From assembly GCA_964017065.1 (NCBI GenBank), contig OZ024784.1, positions 1,293,598-1,357,597 of the forward strand: a stretch of 64,000 nt of DNA, written 5' to 3'. How positions within the stretch are numbered: position 1 is the stretch's first letter; every line of letters starts with the position of its first letter. The notes beneath the pieces were generated by a model. That model worked only from the letters and a program-made list of their open reading frames with translations, did not search any database and was not told where the DNA came from. Origin of the DNA: Haliclona indistincta. Taxonomy: Eukaryota; Porifera; Demospongiae; Haplosclerida; Chalinidae. Positions 49,191 through 63,522 of this stretch are shown piece after piece. Made by a program: the position numbers and the translations under genes.

Positions 49191-49331
49191 CAGAGGTTTG
49201 CAGGTTGCTTGACCAAACAATTTACTGCTAGCGCATGCGCACAGTCCTTTTTCTGTACAATTGGTATACAGAAACACGCTATACGCATGCACTAGCAGGA
49301 AATTGTTGGTCAAGCAACCTGCAAACCTCTG
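49191..49331. mobile_element. 141-bp foldback MITE with TA target duplication (copy 2)
   Basis: Begins CAGAGGTTTGCAGGTTGC and ends with the inverse, flanked by TA on both sides (49189-49190, 49332-49333). Same length and arm sequence as 1203-1343; the central loop differs. Confidence 0.85.
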
Positions 49332-49638
49332 TAGCCAAATATCACAGAGTCACCCACAGTATTCGTCTCATACTCAGGTGTTAGTGAGAAACAAAGATGT
49401 GCCTGGGTTCGTACTGGGCTACCCCAGTATATGCATTAGTACCATATTATTCGCAGGCACTTCTGACTTAGTGTACCGCGCACTGCTAATGAACAATCTG
49501 TCTGTTATTGGAATATCCATATTAAAACTGAAATGATCACTATTATGGTGAGTTTTTGAATACATAAACCTGACATAAACAAAGTTTTATAAACACAAAA
49601 TGTTTCTAAAGCAGACAGCGCGTGACTTATGTAAATCA

Positions 49639-52600
49639 TTATCTTCTGGTATTTTGTTCCAAAGCAATCACAGGTTCTCTTTCCTCAACTGACAAGAGAA
49701 AGTTATCGTCCATAGAGACTGTAGAAGTGCTAGGGCCATTAACTGACGCTTCGTTTTTATCAATAATTTCATAATAGACCAGTGGATCCTCTGATTTTGA
49801 CTTGGAATGTTTATATGCTCGGAAAAATCGACGTATTACAAAGAAGACGACTCCAAATGGTATAATAGATACTGGGAACAGTACTAGTAGATAGACTAAC
49901 AGTAGTCCTGCTGAAAAACCAGAGCTGGTAGCGGCAGTACTACAGTAGCTTGTGTTGCTAAATAAAGCAGACAGCAGCACCAGATCAATGAGTATGAGGC
50001 TGTCCATTGTGTTTAGCCACCTGTTTGAATATGGCTGAACCACAAAATGCAACACAGCTAAAGTTATTAGTTCCATTAAAACAGCTGTAGGCGAGAGTTG
50101 ATGACTGATAGAAATGGCTACCCAGAATATCAGATAAGTGGCACTGTACCAGCGAAACTTGTCTTTGTAACAAGATTGAAACTCATCTAGTATTGGCGAA
50201 ATGCGGTGCAGTCTTGCTCGCATAAACGGGCTTACAAGAAGAATGGCAGCAAAGGGTAGTATGAATACTAAAGCGACAGCAATTGCCAGTAACGCCAATA
50301 CAATATGTTCACCATGAAAGTATCTCACGTCAGGATCATTGAACACTCTTACTCCAGGAACTCCAGGTATTGTGATGGGTATGAGCAACATGAATGTAGT
50401 CTCTGTCAGTGACCAGAAGGTGAGCAGCATCAAGAGACAGATGAGTTGGACTGGGCTTCGCTGAACAGCTGAGAGAAATTTTGGAAAGCGCCTAGCAATG
50501 CAGGCAAGTAGAAACAGAGACAAACCAATGATAGCTGGACTCAAGTAACGCAAGGCATAGTTTCCTAATCGGCCCAATGCTTCTATAAAGCACCATGGAA
50601 TGTATCCAAAGAATTCCGGATTTAGTTGCAGCAGTGAGCTTATTGTTGTAACAGCTACTTGAAGAGTGATGAAACTACTCGAGTGACAGGAGTTTAGCAG
50701 CAAATTTGTAGCAACCAAAGCAAATAAAGGCCCATACAAGATTCCAGAGCCAACTTTGAGTTTCAATCGCAAAGCCAGTATAATAAAAGTTACGGTCGCT
50801 ACCTGATACAGCAGAGTGAACAAGATGAGTATGGGAGGCTGCCATAGACCACATTGTGACTGTGGAATACATCTCACTGCTTGAAATGTGAACTCATAGT
50901 CCTCTCTGCAGCCATAGCAAAGAAACCCTCCTTGATTATTATCACACTGGTCGTCAAGATTCTCTCTTGGTAGGACATAGAATGTAGCACCAAGTGTTGG
51001 CGTGACCTGTGAGGGACAGAGTTGCAATGTTGCTCGAGAGCAGAATTTTGGGTCGCACGGAGCGACAGTGTACTGCGACATATTTGAGGTTAAATTTGCA
51101 GTCCTGCCAAACCAGTATCCCTGAAGGATGCAGGCTACACCGTATTCAACTGAACAAGCAATAGTGTCAGAATTTTCAAGACACTTGCAAACCTTAGCAC
51201 TAGAATCGTAGTAAAATCCTTCCGGGCAGCTGGTGAGGTTGACTGCTATGGAGACGTTGTTTACAGAGTATTCGCACCAAAACACAAGATTCAGCTTAAT
51301 AGGCCAAGGACCATCATCAGACGCGATCGATAGTGGAGTGAGCTGAGGACCCGATTCAAGAGTGTGAACATAGAGCAATGGTGCATACACGCTGTCACCC
51401 TTCAGTTGAGGTTGGCTGTTCCTTATACACACCATCTCCATACACAAGAGCGTGAACTGTGCATCACATGAGACATTATTATTCAAGTAATCGGCCGCAA
51501 TTACATCTACTTCGATCCTCTCTCCTGGAAACAGAGACATGGCAGTTGTGTTTGTAGTTATACTTCTCACTGATGAAGTGATGGATGGCTTTGGAGAAGA
51601 ATCTATATGAAACCTACTCTTCCAATGAGCATCAAATGTGTCAATGAATTCTGGATTCTCAAAGTATATTGAATTGCCTGAACTGTCAGCTACATTGTCT
51701 GTCAAGCTAAATTGAAGTGAACAGTCGCCGCAAGAATACTTGCTATACGCCTTGACTGGTCCAATATAGATTCCACCTCCTTTTGAAGCAGTGTTGTCAA
51801 AAATTTGCACCGACGAATTTCCGCTGGCAGTGATGTTGAATGTAGTCAACCAGTGTATTGCTCCGCCCCATGTTCCAACGTTACCGGAAAACATATTGCT
51901 TCCTTTAAAGATGACTTCTGTGGTATCCAAGACCACTGGTGTGCCAGCGTTGTTTGCAAAAATGCAGTCTACGAGACTGAGTTGACCTCCTTGTGTGTGT
52001 ATAATCCCAGAGTACAGGATAGTGCTCTGTCTCAGGATAATCTGATTGTTGGTGATGTTGCACCTCGTGAAAGAGATGAAAACATTGGAGCTCCTAATGT
52101 CACTGTAGAGAACGGCTCCATCTCCAGCCTTGTTCTCGCTGAAGGAGCACTCCACAAACCTCGTCGTGATGCCCACAATGTTGTTGGTGTCTTGAATGGA
52201 CGAGTCATACCATATCATACCACCCAGCGGAGATTCGTTTCCAACAAAAAGATCTTGTGTGAAGTTGATGAGTATTTGTGTTTTATGGGAAGACGCTATG
52301 ACAACAGCTCCACCCAGTGCAAACAATGTACCACGTTTGACGAACTGATTCTTGGTGCTGTTCACTGTTATTTCAGCTAAACTAGAGCTGTAGATAAAGA
52401 AAGCACGAGGGTTTCTAGTAAAGGTGGTACCCTCCATGAGTAGATCCTGTTTGCATAATGACTTTACAGAACGAAAGTCTCTTCCTAGCTGCAGTCCGGG
52501 TAGATTGTGGTCAAAGAGGCAATCTTTAATGATGGTAGTAGAGGCAGTACAATCTCTTAGGCCTAGTCCACCACTTGGGTTGTTGTTAACGAATGTGCTA

Positions 52601-53253
52601 GCTTCTACCAGCAGTTGATGACAGTCAGACTCCAGAGCAAATGAGGTGTAAGACAAACCATTGATTTTGTTTAGCTTTCCAAAGGAGAACCACGAGTTTC
52701 TAACAACACCACTCTCGACTGCTTGCAACTGCACAGATGCACATCGTGTGACAGTACAGGTGTCTATTTCGACAAATGCAAAACCAGATGCGATAATAAA
52801 GAATGGCGAAGTGGAGTTATAGGAACATCCGTCAAAAATGAGGCCCTTGAAAGTTAGCGATGAGTTGGAGTTTCCTATTATTTGCATTCCCCAGCTCCTT
52901 GACTCACACGAAATATTGACAGATCCATGAGGTGATGAGCCTGCAATTGTCAGATTTGCAGTTTCGGTGAAGTTAACGAGAGCTAGGCTTGTACTGTCGA
53001 TGCTGTGGTTGTAACCGACCAGCACGTTGAGTTCTCCATCCGGACAGCTGGAGACACGTTGGTCGATGTTATAAAGCACGTAGTTCAGTGTTTTACAGGG
53101 TTTGGAGCTGTTCAGACACTCGAGAGCGTTCTCACCGCTTTGTTCCACAGTGATAGTGTTGCATGGCTGAGAATCAGCTCCAATAAAACCGCACAGGACT
53201 GCTACAACCGTGAGCAGGGCTGTGGAAAACACACGTCGAACAGCCATGATCAA
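49639..53253 (-). CDS. Large beta-helix ectodomain protein with multi-pass C-terminus
   Basis: 1204 aa, single exon. Signal peptide 1-28 (MIMAVRR...GFIGADS). Residues ~30-590 are rich in short repeated strands with Asn/Ser/Gly turns (NNIVGI, GGAIHW, NTASKGGGIYIG), typical of right-handed parallel beta-helix (PMP/pectate-lyase-like) folds, with many N-glycosylation sites. A Cys-rich juxtamembrane stretch follows (~690-800: CPEGFYYDSSAKVCKC, CYGCREDYEF). About nine or ten hydrophobic segments cover ~810-1140, then a cytoplasmic tail. This resembles large receptor-like families reported in sponges and unicellular relatives. No ligand or signalling motif is recognised. Confidence 0.75.
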   Translation of the reverse strand: MIMAVRRVFSTALLTVVAVLCGFIGADSQPCNTITVEQSGENALECLNSSKPCKTLNYVLYNIDQRVSSCPDGELNVLVGYNHSIDSTSLALVNFTETANLTIAGSSPHGSVNISCESRSWGMQIIGNSNSSLTFKGLIFDGCSYNSTSPFFIIASGFAFVEIDTCTVTRCASVQLQAVESGVVRNSWFSFGKLNKINGLSYTSFALESDCHQLLVEASTFVNNNPSGGLGLRDCTASTTIIKDCLFDHNLPGLQLGRDFRSVKSLCKQDLLMEGTTFTRNPRAFFIYSSSLAEITVNSTKNQFVKRGTLFALGGAVVIASSHKTQILINFTQDLFVGNESPLGGMIWYDSSIQDTNNIVGITTRFVECSFSENKAGDGAVLYSDIRSSNVFISFTRCNITNNQIILRQSTILYSGIIHTQGGQLSLVDCIFANNAGTPVVLDTTEVIFKGSNMFSGNVGTWGGAIHWLTTFNITASGNSSVQIFDNTASKGGGIYIGPVKAYSKYSCGDCSLQFSLTDNVADSSGNSIYFENPEFIDTFDAHWKSRFHIDSSPKPSITSSVRSITTNTTAMSLFPGERIEVDVIAADYLNNNVSCDAQFTLLCMEMVCIRNSQPQLKGDSVYAPLLYVHTLESGPQLTPLSIASDDGPWPIKLNLVFWCEYSVNNVSIAVNLTSCPEGFYYDSSAKVCKCLENSDTIACSVEYGVACILQGYWFGRTANLTSNMSQYTVAPCDPKFCSRATLQLCPSQVTPTLGATFYVLPRENLDDQCDNNQGGFLCYGCREDYEFTFQAVRCIPQSQCGLWQPPILILFTLLYQVATVTFIILALRLKLKVGSGILYGPLFALVATNLLLNSCHSSSFITLQVAVTTISSLLQLNPEFFGYIPWCFIEALGRLGNYALRYLSPAIIGLSLFLLACIARRFPKFLSAVQRSPVQLICLLMLLTFWSLTETTFMLLIPITIPGVPGVRVFNDPDVRYFHGEHIVLALLAIAVALVFILPFAAILLVSPFMRARLHRISPILDEFQSCYKDKFRWYSATYLIFWVAISISHQLSPTAVLMELITLAVLHFVVQPYSNRWLNTMDSLILIDLVLLSALFSNTSYCSTAATSSGFSAGLLLVYLLVLFPVSIIPFGVVFFVIRRFFRAYKHSKSKSEDPLVYYEIIDKNEASVNGPSTSTVSMDDNFLLSVEEREPVIALEQNTRR

Positions 53254-53509
53254 ATTTACACGTAGTCACGTACTGACTGATGATTCAGGAGCTTGTACAA
53301 GTACAGTAATTGTAAGGCTGCAAGTTGTGTAAACGTCATTGCATAGTAAATCTAGTAGTTATTCCTGCATCAGCTGTATATATATATTATCTTATGGTAT
53401 CTTACTAAGTGCATTTCACAAACATCTTTCATTCTTTTGCTATAGTCAATTCATGTCACAGAGTCAGCTGAATAAATGTGAATAAAAACAGATAATTTTG
53501 ATGCTTCAT

Positions 53510-57633
<4,124 letters not shown>

Positions 57634-57733
57634 GTTTGCATCTTTGTGCAAATTTTAAAAACGGTGCTGATCAATTTGAAACGATGAACCCAAAAATTAT
57701 CTTCGATGACACAAAAATGCTAGTGATAAAAAC
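57634..57733. promoter_or_regulatory. Bidirectional promoter KAT2 / PYM1
   Basis: Only 100 bp separates the divergent start codons, so both transcripts must start within or very near this segment. Confidence 0.6.
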
Positions 57734-58508
57734 ATGGCGGCTGGTGTAGTAGGATCACTTCCACTCCAACGAGCGGACATAGTCTATGATGAGGCTGGAA
57801 ATGCGTATATACCAGCCTCCCAGCGTCCAGACGGAACATGGCGCAAGGCGAGACGCGTAAAGGATGGCTATATACCACAAGAAGAGGTACCTGTCTATCA
57901 GAGTAAAGGAAAGAGGGTAGCCAATGAGACTCCAAAAGCGCCAGCAGGTATAATCATTTGTCCCATAGCACAATTGAATTAATTATGGTTCAACTTTTTA
58001 TAATAAATTTTTTTCTCTAGGTTTGAACTATGTTGACAACTCTCTAAATGATGCGGTGTTAGGTGGTTTACATTCGGATGCTCCAGCAGATAAACAGCTC
58101 AGCAAGTCACAGAAGAAGAAAGCCAGGAGGAAGCAAAAAGGAGAACAGAAAGGAGCAGCCGAACCTGCCTTTGAGATAGAAGAAGTGACAGAAGAGATTG
58201 CTGGTCTCAGTCTAGCAAGTGCTGAACCAAAGCAGTCATCACCTGCTCCTTCAACACCGACCAAGAAGCAAAGGTCTAAACAAACCAAACCCTCTCCTGC
58301 TAGTGAGGGCAGTGCCCCAGCACCTTGCGATCCTGAGAGGGAAACACTTAAGAGAGTCAGAGCACTGCGGAAGAAGTTAAAGCAGATTGCAGAGCTTGAG
58401 AGAAAGATAGAAGAAGCTGACATCAACCCAGCTCCAGACCAACTGGCGAAACTCGCCACCAAGGATGACCTCCAAAAAGAGCTAGAAGAACTGACAGCAA
58501 GCAACTAG
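57734..58508 (+). CDS. PYM1: PYM1 (WIBG), exon-junction-complex disassembly factor
   Basis: Two exons, 57734-57947 and 58021-58508; 233 aa. The N-terminal Mago-Y14-binding motif is strongly conserved ([33 protein letters not shown]). A Lys-rich linker follows, then the C-terminal ribosome/eIF2A-like coiled-coil region ([21 protein letters not shown], then [12 protein letters not shown]). The protein recycles EJC cores from mRNA in the cytoplasm. Head to head with KAT2. Confidence 0.93.
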
Positions 58509-58586
58509 ATAGCAGGCCTAGTGTTATTTTTATAACTCAGTCATGTGAAATACATTGTTTTAATAAAGATTTTTAGGTAAAAAAAT

Positions 58587-61088
58587 TCAGTTACTTCTGT
58601 TCTTGAGTTTCTGGGTCCAATCAAATGGAGACCACCATTCTGATAATTGCACCACTTTTTCTTTCTGTCGTTCAAAGTTTTCTCTAGGTGGTTTTAGCCA
58701 CAGCCTTGGCTCAGCATCAAGCATCCCGCCACACACTTCTTTGCCAAAGTAGTGAGGGAACTTGTCCTGGTTCTCTATGATGTGACCGAAACCTCCATCG
58801 GTACCAAACTCAACAAAAAAATACGGCAAGCCAGTGGGAAGAGATCCACGGACACCCTTCTTGCTCGTATCAATCACTTTACGATTATCAGACCATTCTT
58901 CATCGCTCTCCATGATGGCCTTTTTGAAGTACATAGGAGCTAGTTCCCCAGCTTCTCTTGGTATAGGAACACACTCGATACACATGTGACGCTTGCCCTT
59001 TGTGCTAAAGCAGGTCTCCATGAAGACAACATCTTTCTCTTGCTCAGCAAACATGGCAGTTAGACCCTTACGAAAGATGTCTACTTCGCTCCAAACATTC
59101 TCATCCAGCAACATAGAGCAAGCTGAGTGTTCCATTGGGATCAGTAGACAGTGACCCTCAGTGAGCGACTGGTGAGAAGGTGCAGCAAGATACACACTGA
59201 TTCCCACAGCAATGAGTAGGTGTTTCTCAAAACCGGAATTATCAAAGCATAGTTTGCAGTTCTGGAGAACAGCAGTCATCTTGTTGTTCTCAGCTATAGC
59301 TCTCTGTCGCTGCTTCTGCATCTCTTTTTCTGGGTCATACTTCACAGCTATCTTGGAGTCCATCACATCATCAACAGTATCGTCTGAGTTTGCTGCTGGA
59401 ACAAACTTGGTAGCCATACGAGCTATGGCTGCTTGTGTCTCTTCAGCAGTCACTAGTCGCTCTTGTTCCATAAGCTGACGAAGGCTGTATTCATCGTCAT
59501 CACCAAAGTACTTCTTCCTCTTGCCTTTCTCAGTGTGAGTGGATGGTCCTCGAGGCTTTGAGCGATAGTTCTGAGGCTTTCCTCGAGCAAGATCAACAGG
59601 CCTTGAGTGACCAAATCGATCAGTCTTTGTTAGCAGAATGACCTCTTCTTGACCACCTTTCTCAACCGAGGTATCCTTTTGAGTCAATTCATGCTGATTC
59701 TGCTGTTCCCTGAGCTCTGCAAGTTGCTTCTTGAGGCGTTCCACCTTTGCATCATCACCCATCATTTCTGCTTTCATTATCTTAGCGGCTATGGAGTTGA
59801 TTTGTGAGTCAGAGACCGGTTTAGATTCAGTGATTGGTTTTGAGCTAGAACTGTTCAACTGAGGCAGCAGTGGATGAGCAGGTGGCTGTTGAGGAGTGAC
59901 TTGACTGTTTGAAGGAGGGAGAGGGTCTCTAGAAGGAGCCCGATAAGATGAGATGTTGGGTGGAGAAGATGGCTTGAGAACTGGCTTGTTGCTTGAGGTT
60001 GATGGCTTCTTTCTCCAGCCTTCTGAGTCATAAGAAGTTGGTTTCTGAAAGATTCTGTTGTCCTTCTCTTCACCTGGCTTCATGAAGGAGAGAGAGCTGA
60101 AGTCAATTCGTGAACTCTCTTTGTCCGCAAGATGCCTGCTTTCCCTTCCTCTAGTCCGATCATACCTTCTCCTCTCTCTATCATCGTCATCTCGGTATCT
60201 CCTGTCTCGTTCATCTTCTCTAGAGTGCCTGTCACTACTGAATCGAGAATATAGGTACTCTCTTCTGCCTCGATCAGGCTGCTTATCGGGATTCGTTGGG
60301 TCTATCCCAGCCTTGTGTAGCAGTGAGTGTAGCTTCTCTAAAGAGCCCCATCTCTCAGTAGCTATCTCATCAATGCTCTTTCCCTCTTCCTCTGCCCGTT
60401 CCAATGCTCTCTTGTACGATCGCAGTAACCAGCTTTTCCCACCATCACCTGTCTTGCCATGTGAGCTGGATTCCTCCTTCTCTTCGCTAGGCAGTCCTCT
60501 ACCGCCATCTTTCCAGTATGGATTCAACTCCTTTGGATGCCGACCTGGCTGGTCAAACATTTGCTCCCTGGGTTCCTCTGCCTTGCGTTCTTTTCTAGAA
60601 CTAGTCAGTTCAGCGAGCTCTGCCAGTCGAGACTGAGCAGCCATAGAAGGAGGAGGCGCCATTGTCATCCAGCTGTCTCTTTCTAACGCTACTGGAGCAG
60701 CAGCAGGAACTGTACTATCAGTGTCCTTCTCCTCAGGTTGCCCAGACTCAACCCAAACTGCTTCTGAGCTATCGGCAGAATCTTCATCATCTGTGTCATT
60801 TCTTTCAACTTTTCTTTTTTTCTTCTTGTGACTCTTCTTTTCTTTCTGATGTTTTTTTTTCTTCTTTTTCTTCGAATCTGGCTCACCGTCTTCCAAACCA
60901 AGACGAGAATTTACACCAGGTGCAACCCATTTGTCGTCTCCTCGTTTCTCTCTTTCTTCTTGAAGCCTCCGTTGTCGGTGAAACTTTTCTTTTGCTTCTT
61001 TTAAAATCTCCTCGTGGTACTCTCGTCTCTCCTTTTTGCGATGCTGGCGCTTGGCATCTAGTTCAGTTGCAGACACGAACGACGCCAT
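58587..61088 (-). CDS. CWF19L2: CWF19L2, CwfJ-family splicing factor
   Basis: 833 aa from the ATG at 61088 (MASFVSATELDAKRQ). The frame stays open to 61163, but that would run into the GNPTG start, so the internal ATG is preferred. The N-terminal half is charged and low-complexity (KKKKKKH, DRRYRDDDDRERRR). The C-terminal third carries the two CwfJ domains: CKLCFDNSGF, LIPMEHSACSMLLDENVW, METCFSTKGKRHMCIECVPIP, then YFFVEFGTDGGFGHII and WWSPFDWT. Acts in spliceosome and lariat turnover in the nucleus. Intronless here, unlike most neighbours. Confidence 0.92.
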   Translation of the reverse strand: MASFVSATELDAKRQHRKKERREYHEEILKEAKEKFHRQRRLQEEREKRGDDKWVAPGVNSRLGLEDGEPDSKKKKKKKHQKEKKSHKKKKRKVERNDTDDEDSADSSEAVWVESGQPEEKDTDSTVPAAAPVALERDSWMTMAPPPSMAAQSRLAELAELTSSRKERKAEEPREQMFDQPGRHPKELNPYWKDGGRGLPSEEKEESSSHGKTGDGGKSWLLRSYKRALERAEEEGKSIDEIATERWGSLEKLHSLLHKAGIDPTNPDKQPDRGRREYLYSRFSSDRHSREDERDRRYRDDDDRERRRYDRTRGRESRHLADKESSRIDFSSLSFMKPGEEKDNRIFQKPTSYDSEGWRKKPSTSSNKPVLKPSSPPNISSYRAPSRDPLPPSNSQVTPQQPPAHPLLPQLNSSSSKPITESKPVSDSQINSIAAKIMKAEMMGDDAKVERLKKQLAELREQQNQHELTQKDTSVEKGGQEEVILLTKTDRFGHSRPVDLARGKPQNYRSKPRGPSTHTEKGKRKKYFGDDDEYSLRQLMEQERLVTAEETQAAIARMATKFVPAANSDDTVDDVMDSKIAVKYDPEKEMQKQRQRAIAENNKMTAVLQNCKLCFDNSGFEKHLLIAVGISVYLAAPSHQSLTEGHCLLIPMEHSACSMLLDENVWSEVDIFRKGLTAMFAEQEKDVVFMETCFSTKGKRHMCIECVPIPREAGELAPMYFKKAIMESDEEWSDNRKVIDTSKKGVRGSLPTGLPYFFVEFGTDGGFGHIIENQDKFPHYFGKEVCGGMLDAEPRLWLKPPRENFERQKEKVVQLSEWWSPFDWTQKLKNRSN

Positions 61089-61155
61089 TACTATTATAGT
61101 ACGTTCAGGAGCTAAAGGGTTAATTTCTAGCTCCGCCCATATAAAAGCAGACAAC

Positions 61156-63432
61156 ATGCTCATCTGTCTGTTAGTACTCGTCTTGCTTTCAGGAGGTAAT
61201 ACAGTGTCTTATATTAATGTTTCAGCTGTTACTGTCATTCCTACAGCCTTGTACAATGGCGGAGTGATTGCAGAAACGCTAAATGTGAAAATAGTAGAGA
61301 TACCGCAGCACTCTAGATATTTTCCCTCCATAAAGTGAGTCAGATAGGTAGAAAAAGGTCACGAGAGATGTTACCTCTTGTAGCACTGATCCTCCTAAAG
61401 CGCTTGTAACAAGAGCTCCACCTGCTGAGGTATCTGGACCTCCACATCTTCGCTTATTGAACGGACTATGCTTCAAAACAAAAGAAAAGACGTGAGCTCT
61501 CTCAATTAACTGACGGAATTTATGTTGTTACTTTTCGTAGCTATCTATATGAGTTTTGTCCCTTTCATAATGTCACACAAATTGAGGATAAAATAGCGTG
61601 GAACAGATATCAGGGAATACTAGGGTGAGTAGTGAATTACTGTCTGTGGATTAATTTTTTGTTCTATAATGCAGAGTTTGGAGGCAGTGGATCGTAGAGG
61701 GTGACAGGTTTGTGGGCATGCACTTCGCAATGGGAGATCAGTGTGGACGCACTGAGCGGAGAGTTGATGTGAGTCTCTTCTACCTGTTAGCTCACCCGAC
61801 GTCTCTCTCCATCTGTCCAGGTCATATTCCAGTGCAGCACCACGTCTGAGCTGACCAATATCACAGAACCACGTACATGTAACTATCGCATTGTGTTTCG
61901 TACACCACTTGCCTGCTTCAGAGGAGCGATGCAAGGTACACCAATTATTCATCCGTTCAAATTATACTCTCTTCTCTTTCTCGCAGTCTATAGAGTTCTA
62001 ACCGAACAAGAGATACAGCTGTGGGACAGCTTCACTGAAGAGTATGTTAATGACGAGCTCACTTCTCTCGGACTGAAGAGAAGGCAAGACGAGCTCTTAC
62101 TGAAGGCCGGCCTGCTATATAACTTCACTAAGGATGAACTGCTCAAAGCAACCCCTACCCAACCATCAAGTGAGAGCTGTAAATAAAAAGCTATAATTAA
62201 TTTTTGAGAGAAATAATAAATAATTATGTATTATCAAAGCGCTGTGTTGTTTATCTTATAGGTCATCTAGCTAGTAAAAAAGAGCGTGTCTCGTGTGAAC
62301 AGGTAATTTATGCATACAGCTAGTACTGAGGTCATTTGTTATCCAGCGTGTCACTCTGCTTGAGCAACAACTAGCTGATCTCAAGGAAGAGCTAGGTGCG
62401 GCAAAGTGGGTGATGAGTAGAGATCCTGTGATGGTGGCTGCTGTACAGAGAATGCTTGGGAACCGGACAAGATCAATCACAGTCAATGTCACTGAACCAC
62501 CCAGCTTGCAGTCACTGCCCAGTGATCCAACCCCACCTGTCAGTGATCAACCAACCACTAGAGCTGGTGGTACTGATGATATAGATAACCCTGTTCGTCC
62601 TGACAATGATATTGCTCTAAACAAGCCTGATACCCATCCTGGTGATAATCCTGCTGACAATCAACAACCTGATCTTAATCCTGCAGCTAACAATCGCGAT
62701 CTTAATCCTCCTGCTGTCAATAGTGATACTAATCCTCCTGCTGACAATCTTGACCCTGGTGCTGTCAATCGTGATGTTAATCCTCCTGCTGTCAATCGTG
62801 ATTCTCCTGCTGTCAATAGTGATCTTAATCCTCCTGCTGTCAATCGTGATGTTAATCCTCCTGCTGACAATAGTGATACTAATCCTCCTGCTGACAATCT
62901 TGACCCTGGTGCTGTCAATCGTGATGTTAATCCTCCTGCTGTCAATCGTGATTCTCCTGCTGTCAATAGTGATCTTAATCCTCCTGCTGTCAATCGTGAT
63001 GTTAATCCTCCTGCTGTCAATCGTGATGTTAATCCTCCTGCTGACAACCGTGATTCTCCTGTTGAAAATCGTGATCCTCCTGCTGTCAATCGTGATTCTC
63101 CTGCTGACAACCGTGATCCTCCTGCTGACAATCGTGATTCTCCTGTTGACAATCGTGATTCTCCTGCTTATAACCATGATCCTGCTGTTGAAAATCAACC
63201 TCCTGATCTTAATCCTAATGCAGGCAATCAAAATCCTGTTCTAGCTGCTCCTGATGCAGGACTTGCTGTTCCTGATATTGTCAATGCTGATCAGGTATAT
63301 CATCCTGAGAGACAGCAGGATGAACCACATCAAGATGACAAGCAACTTAGAGACTTGCCTCAAGAGCAGCCAGCAGCTGGACCTAGAAAGGCTCCTAAAA
63401 GAACTGAAGATCACAATAGAGATTCACTGTAG
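61156..63432 (+). CDS. GNPTG: GNPTG, GlcNAc-1-phosphotransferase gamma subunit, with repeat-rich C-tail
   Basis: Regulatory subunit for mannose-6-phosphate tagging of lysosomal enzymes in the Golgi. Exons: 61156-61334, 61384-61491, 61541-61624, 61675-61768, 61821-61935, 61987-62169, 62262-62302, 62347-63432; 629 aa, phases consistent. Signal peptide 1-18. MRH/DMAP region: GPPHLRLLNGLCF, YLYEFCPFHNVTQ, WNRYQGILGVWRQW, GDQCGRTERRV, EPRTCNYRIVF. A coiled coil follows (RVTLLEQQLADLKEELG). The last ~310 residues are an acidic Asn/Asp/Pro repeat (units such as NPPAVNRD), absent from vertebrate GNPTG (about 305 aa). The ATG lies 9 bp after TATAAAAG, so the true start may differ. Confidence 0.85.
62690..63180 (+). 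repeat. Coding minisatellite in GNPTG tail
   Basis: Tandem imperfect 12-24 bp units of cctgctgtcaatcgtgat type. A higher-order ~150-bp unit is duplicated (62716 and 62866 share gatactaatcctcctgctga and the following ~130 bp). All six frames are open over long stretches because of the unit composition; only the GNPTG frame is called. Confidence 0.85.
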
Positions 63433-63522
63433 ATCTATTATTATTCATAGTAGTCATTATACATTACTGGAGGTGTGGCTGAATAATTTACTCCACCCAC
63501 ATCTCACATAAAGCAAGTCATC

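Noticed and set aside
61089..61163. N-terminal extension of CWF19L2
   Set aside because: It would place the start inside GNPTG; the ATG at 61088 begins the conserved protein.
62617..63244. 200-aa frames antisense and in frame 2 of the GNPTG tail
   Set aside because: The repeat unit has no stop in most frames; only the frame joined by splicing to GNPTG is supported.
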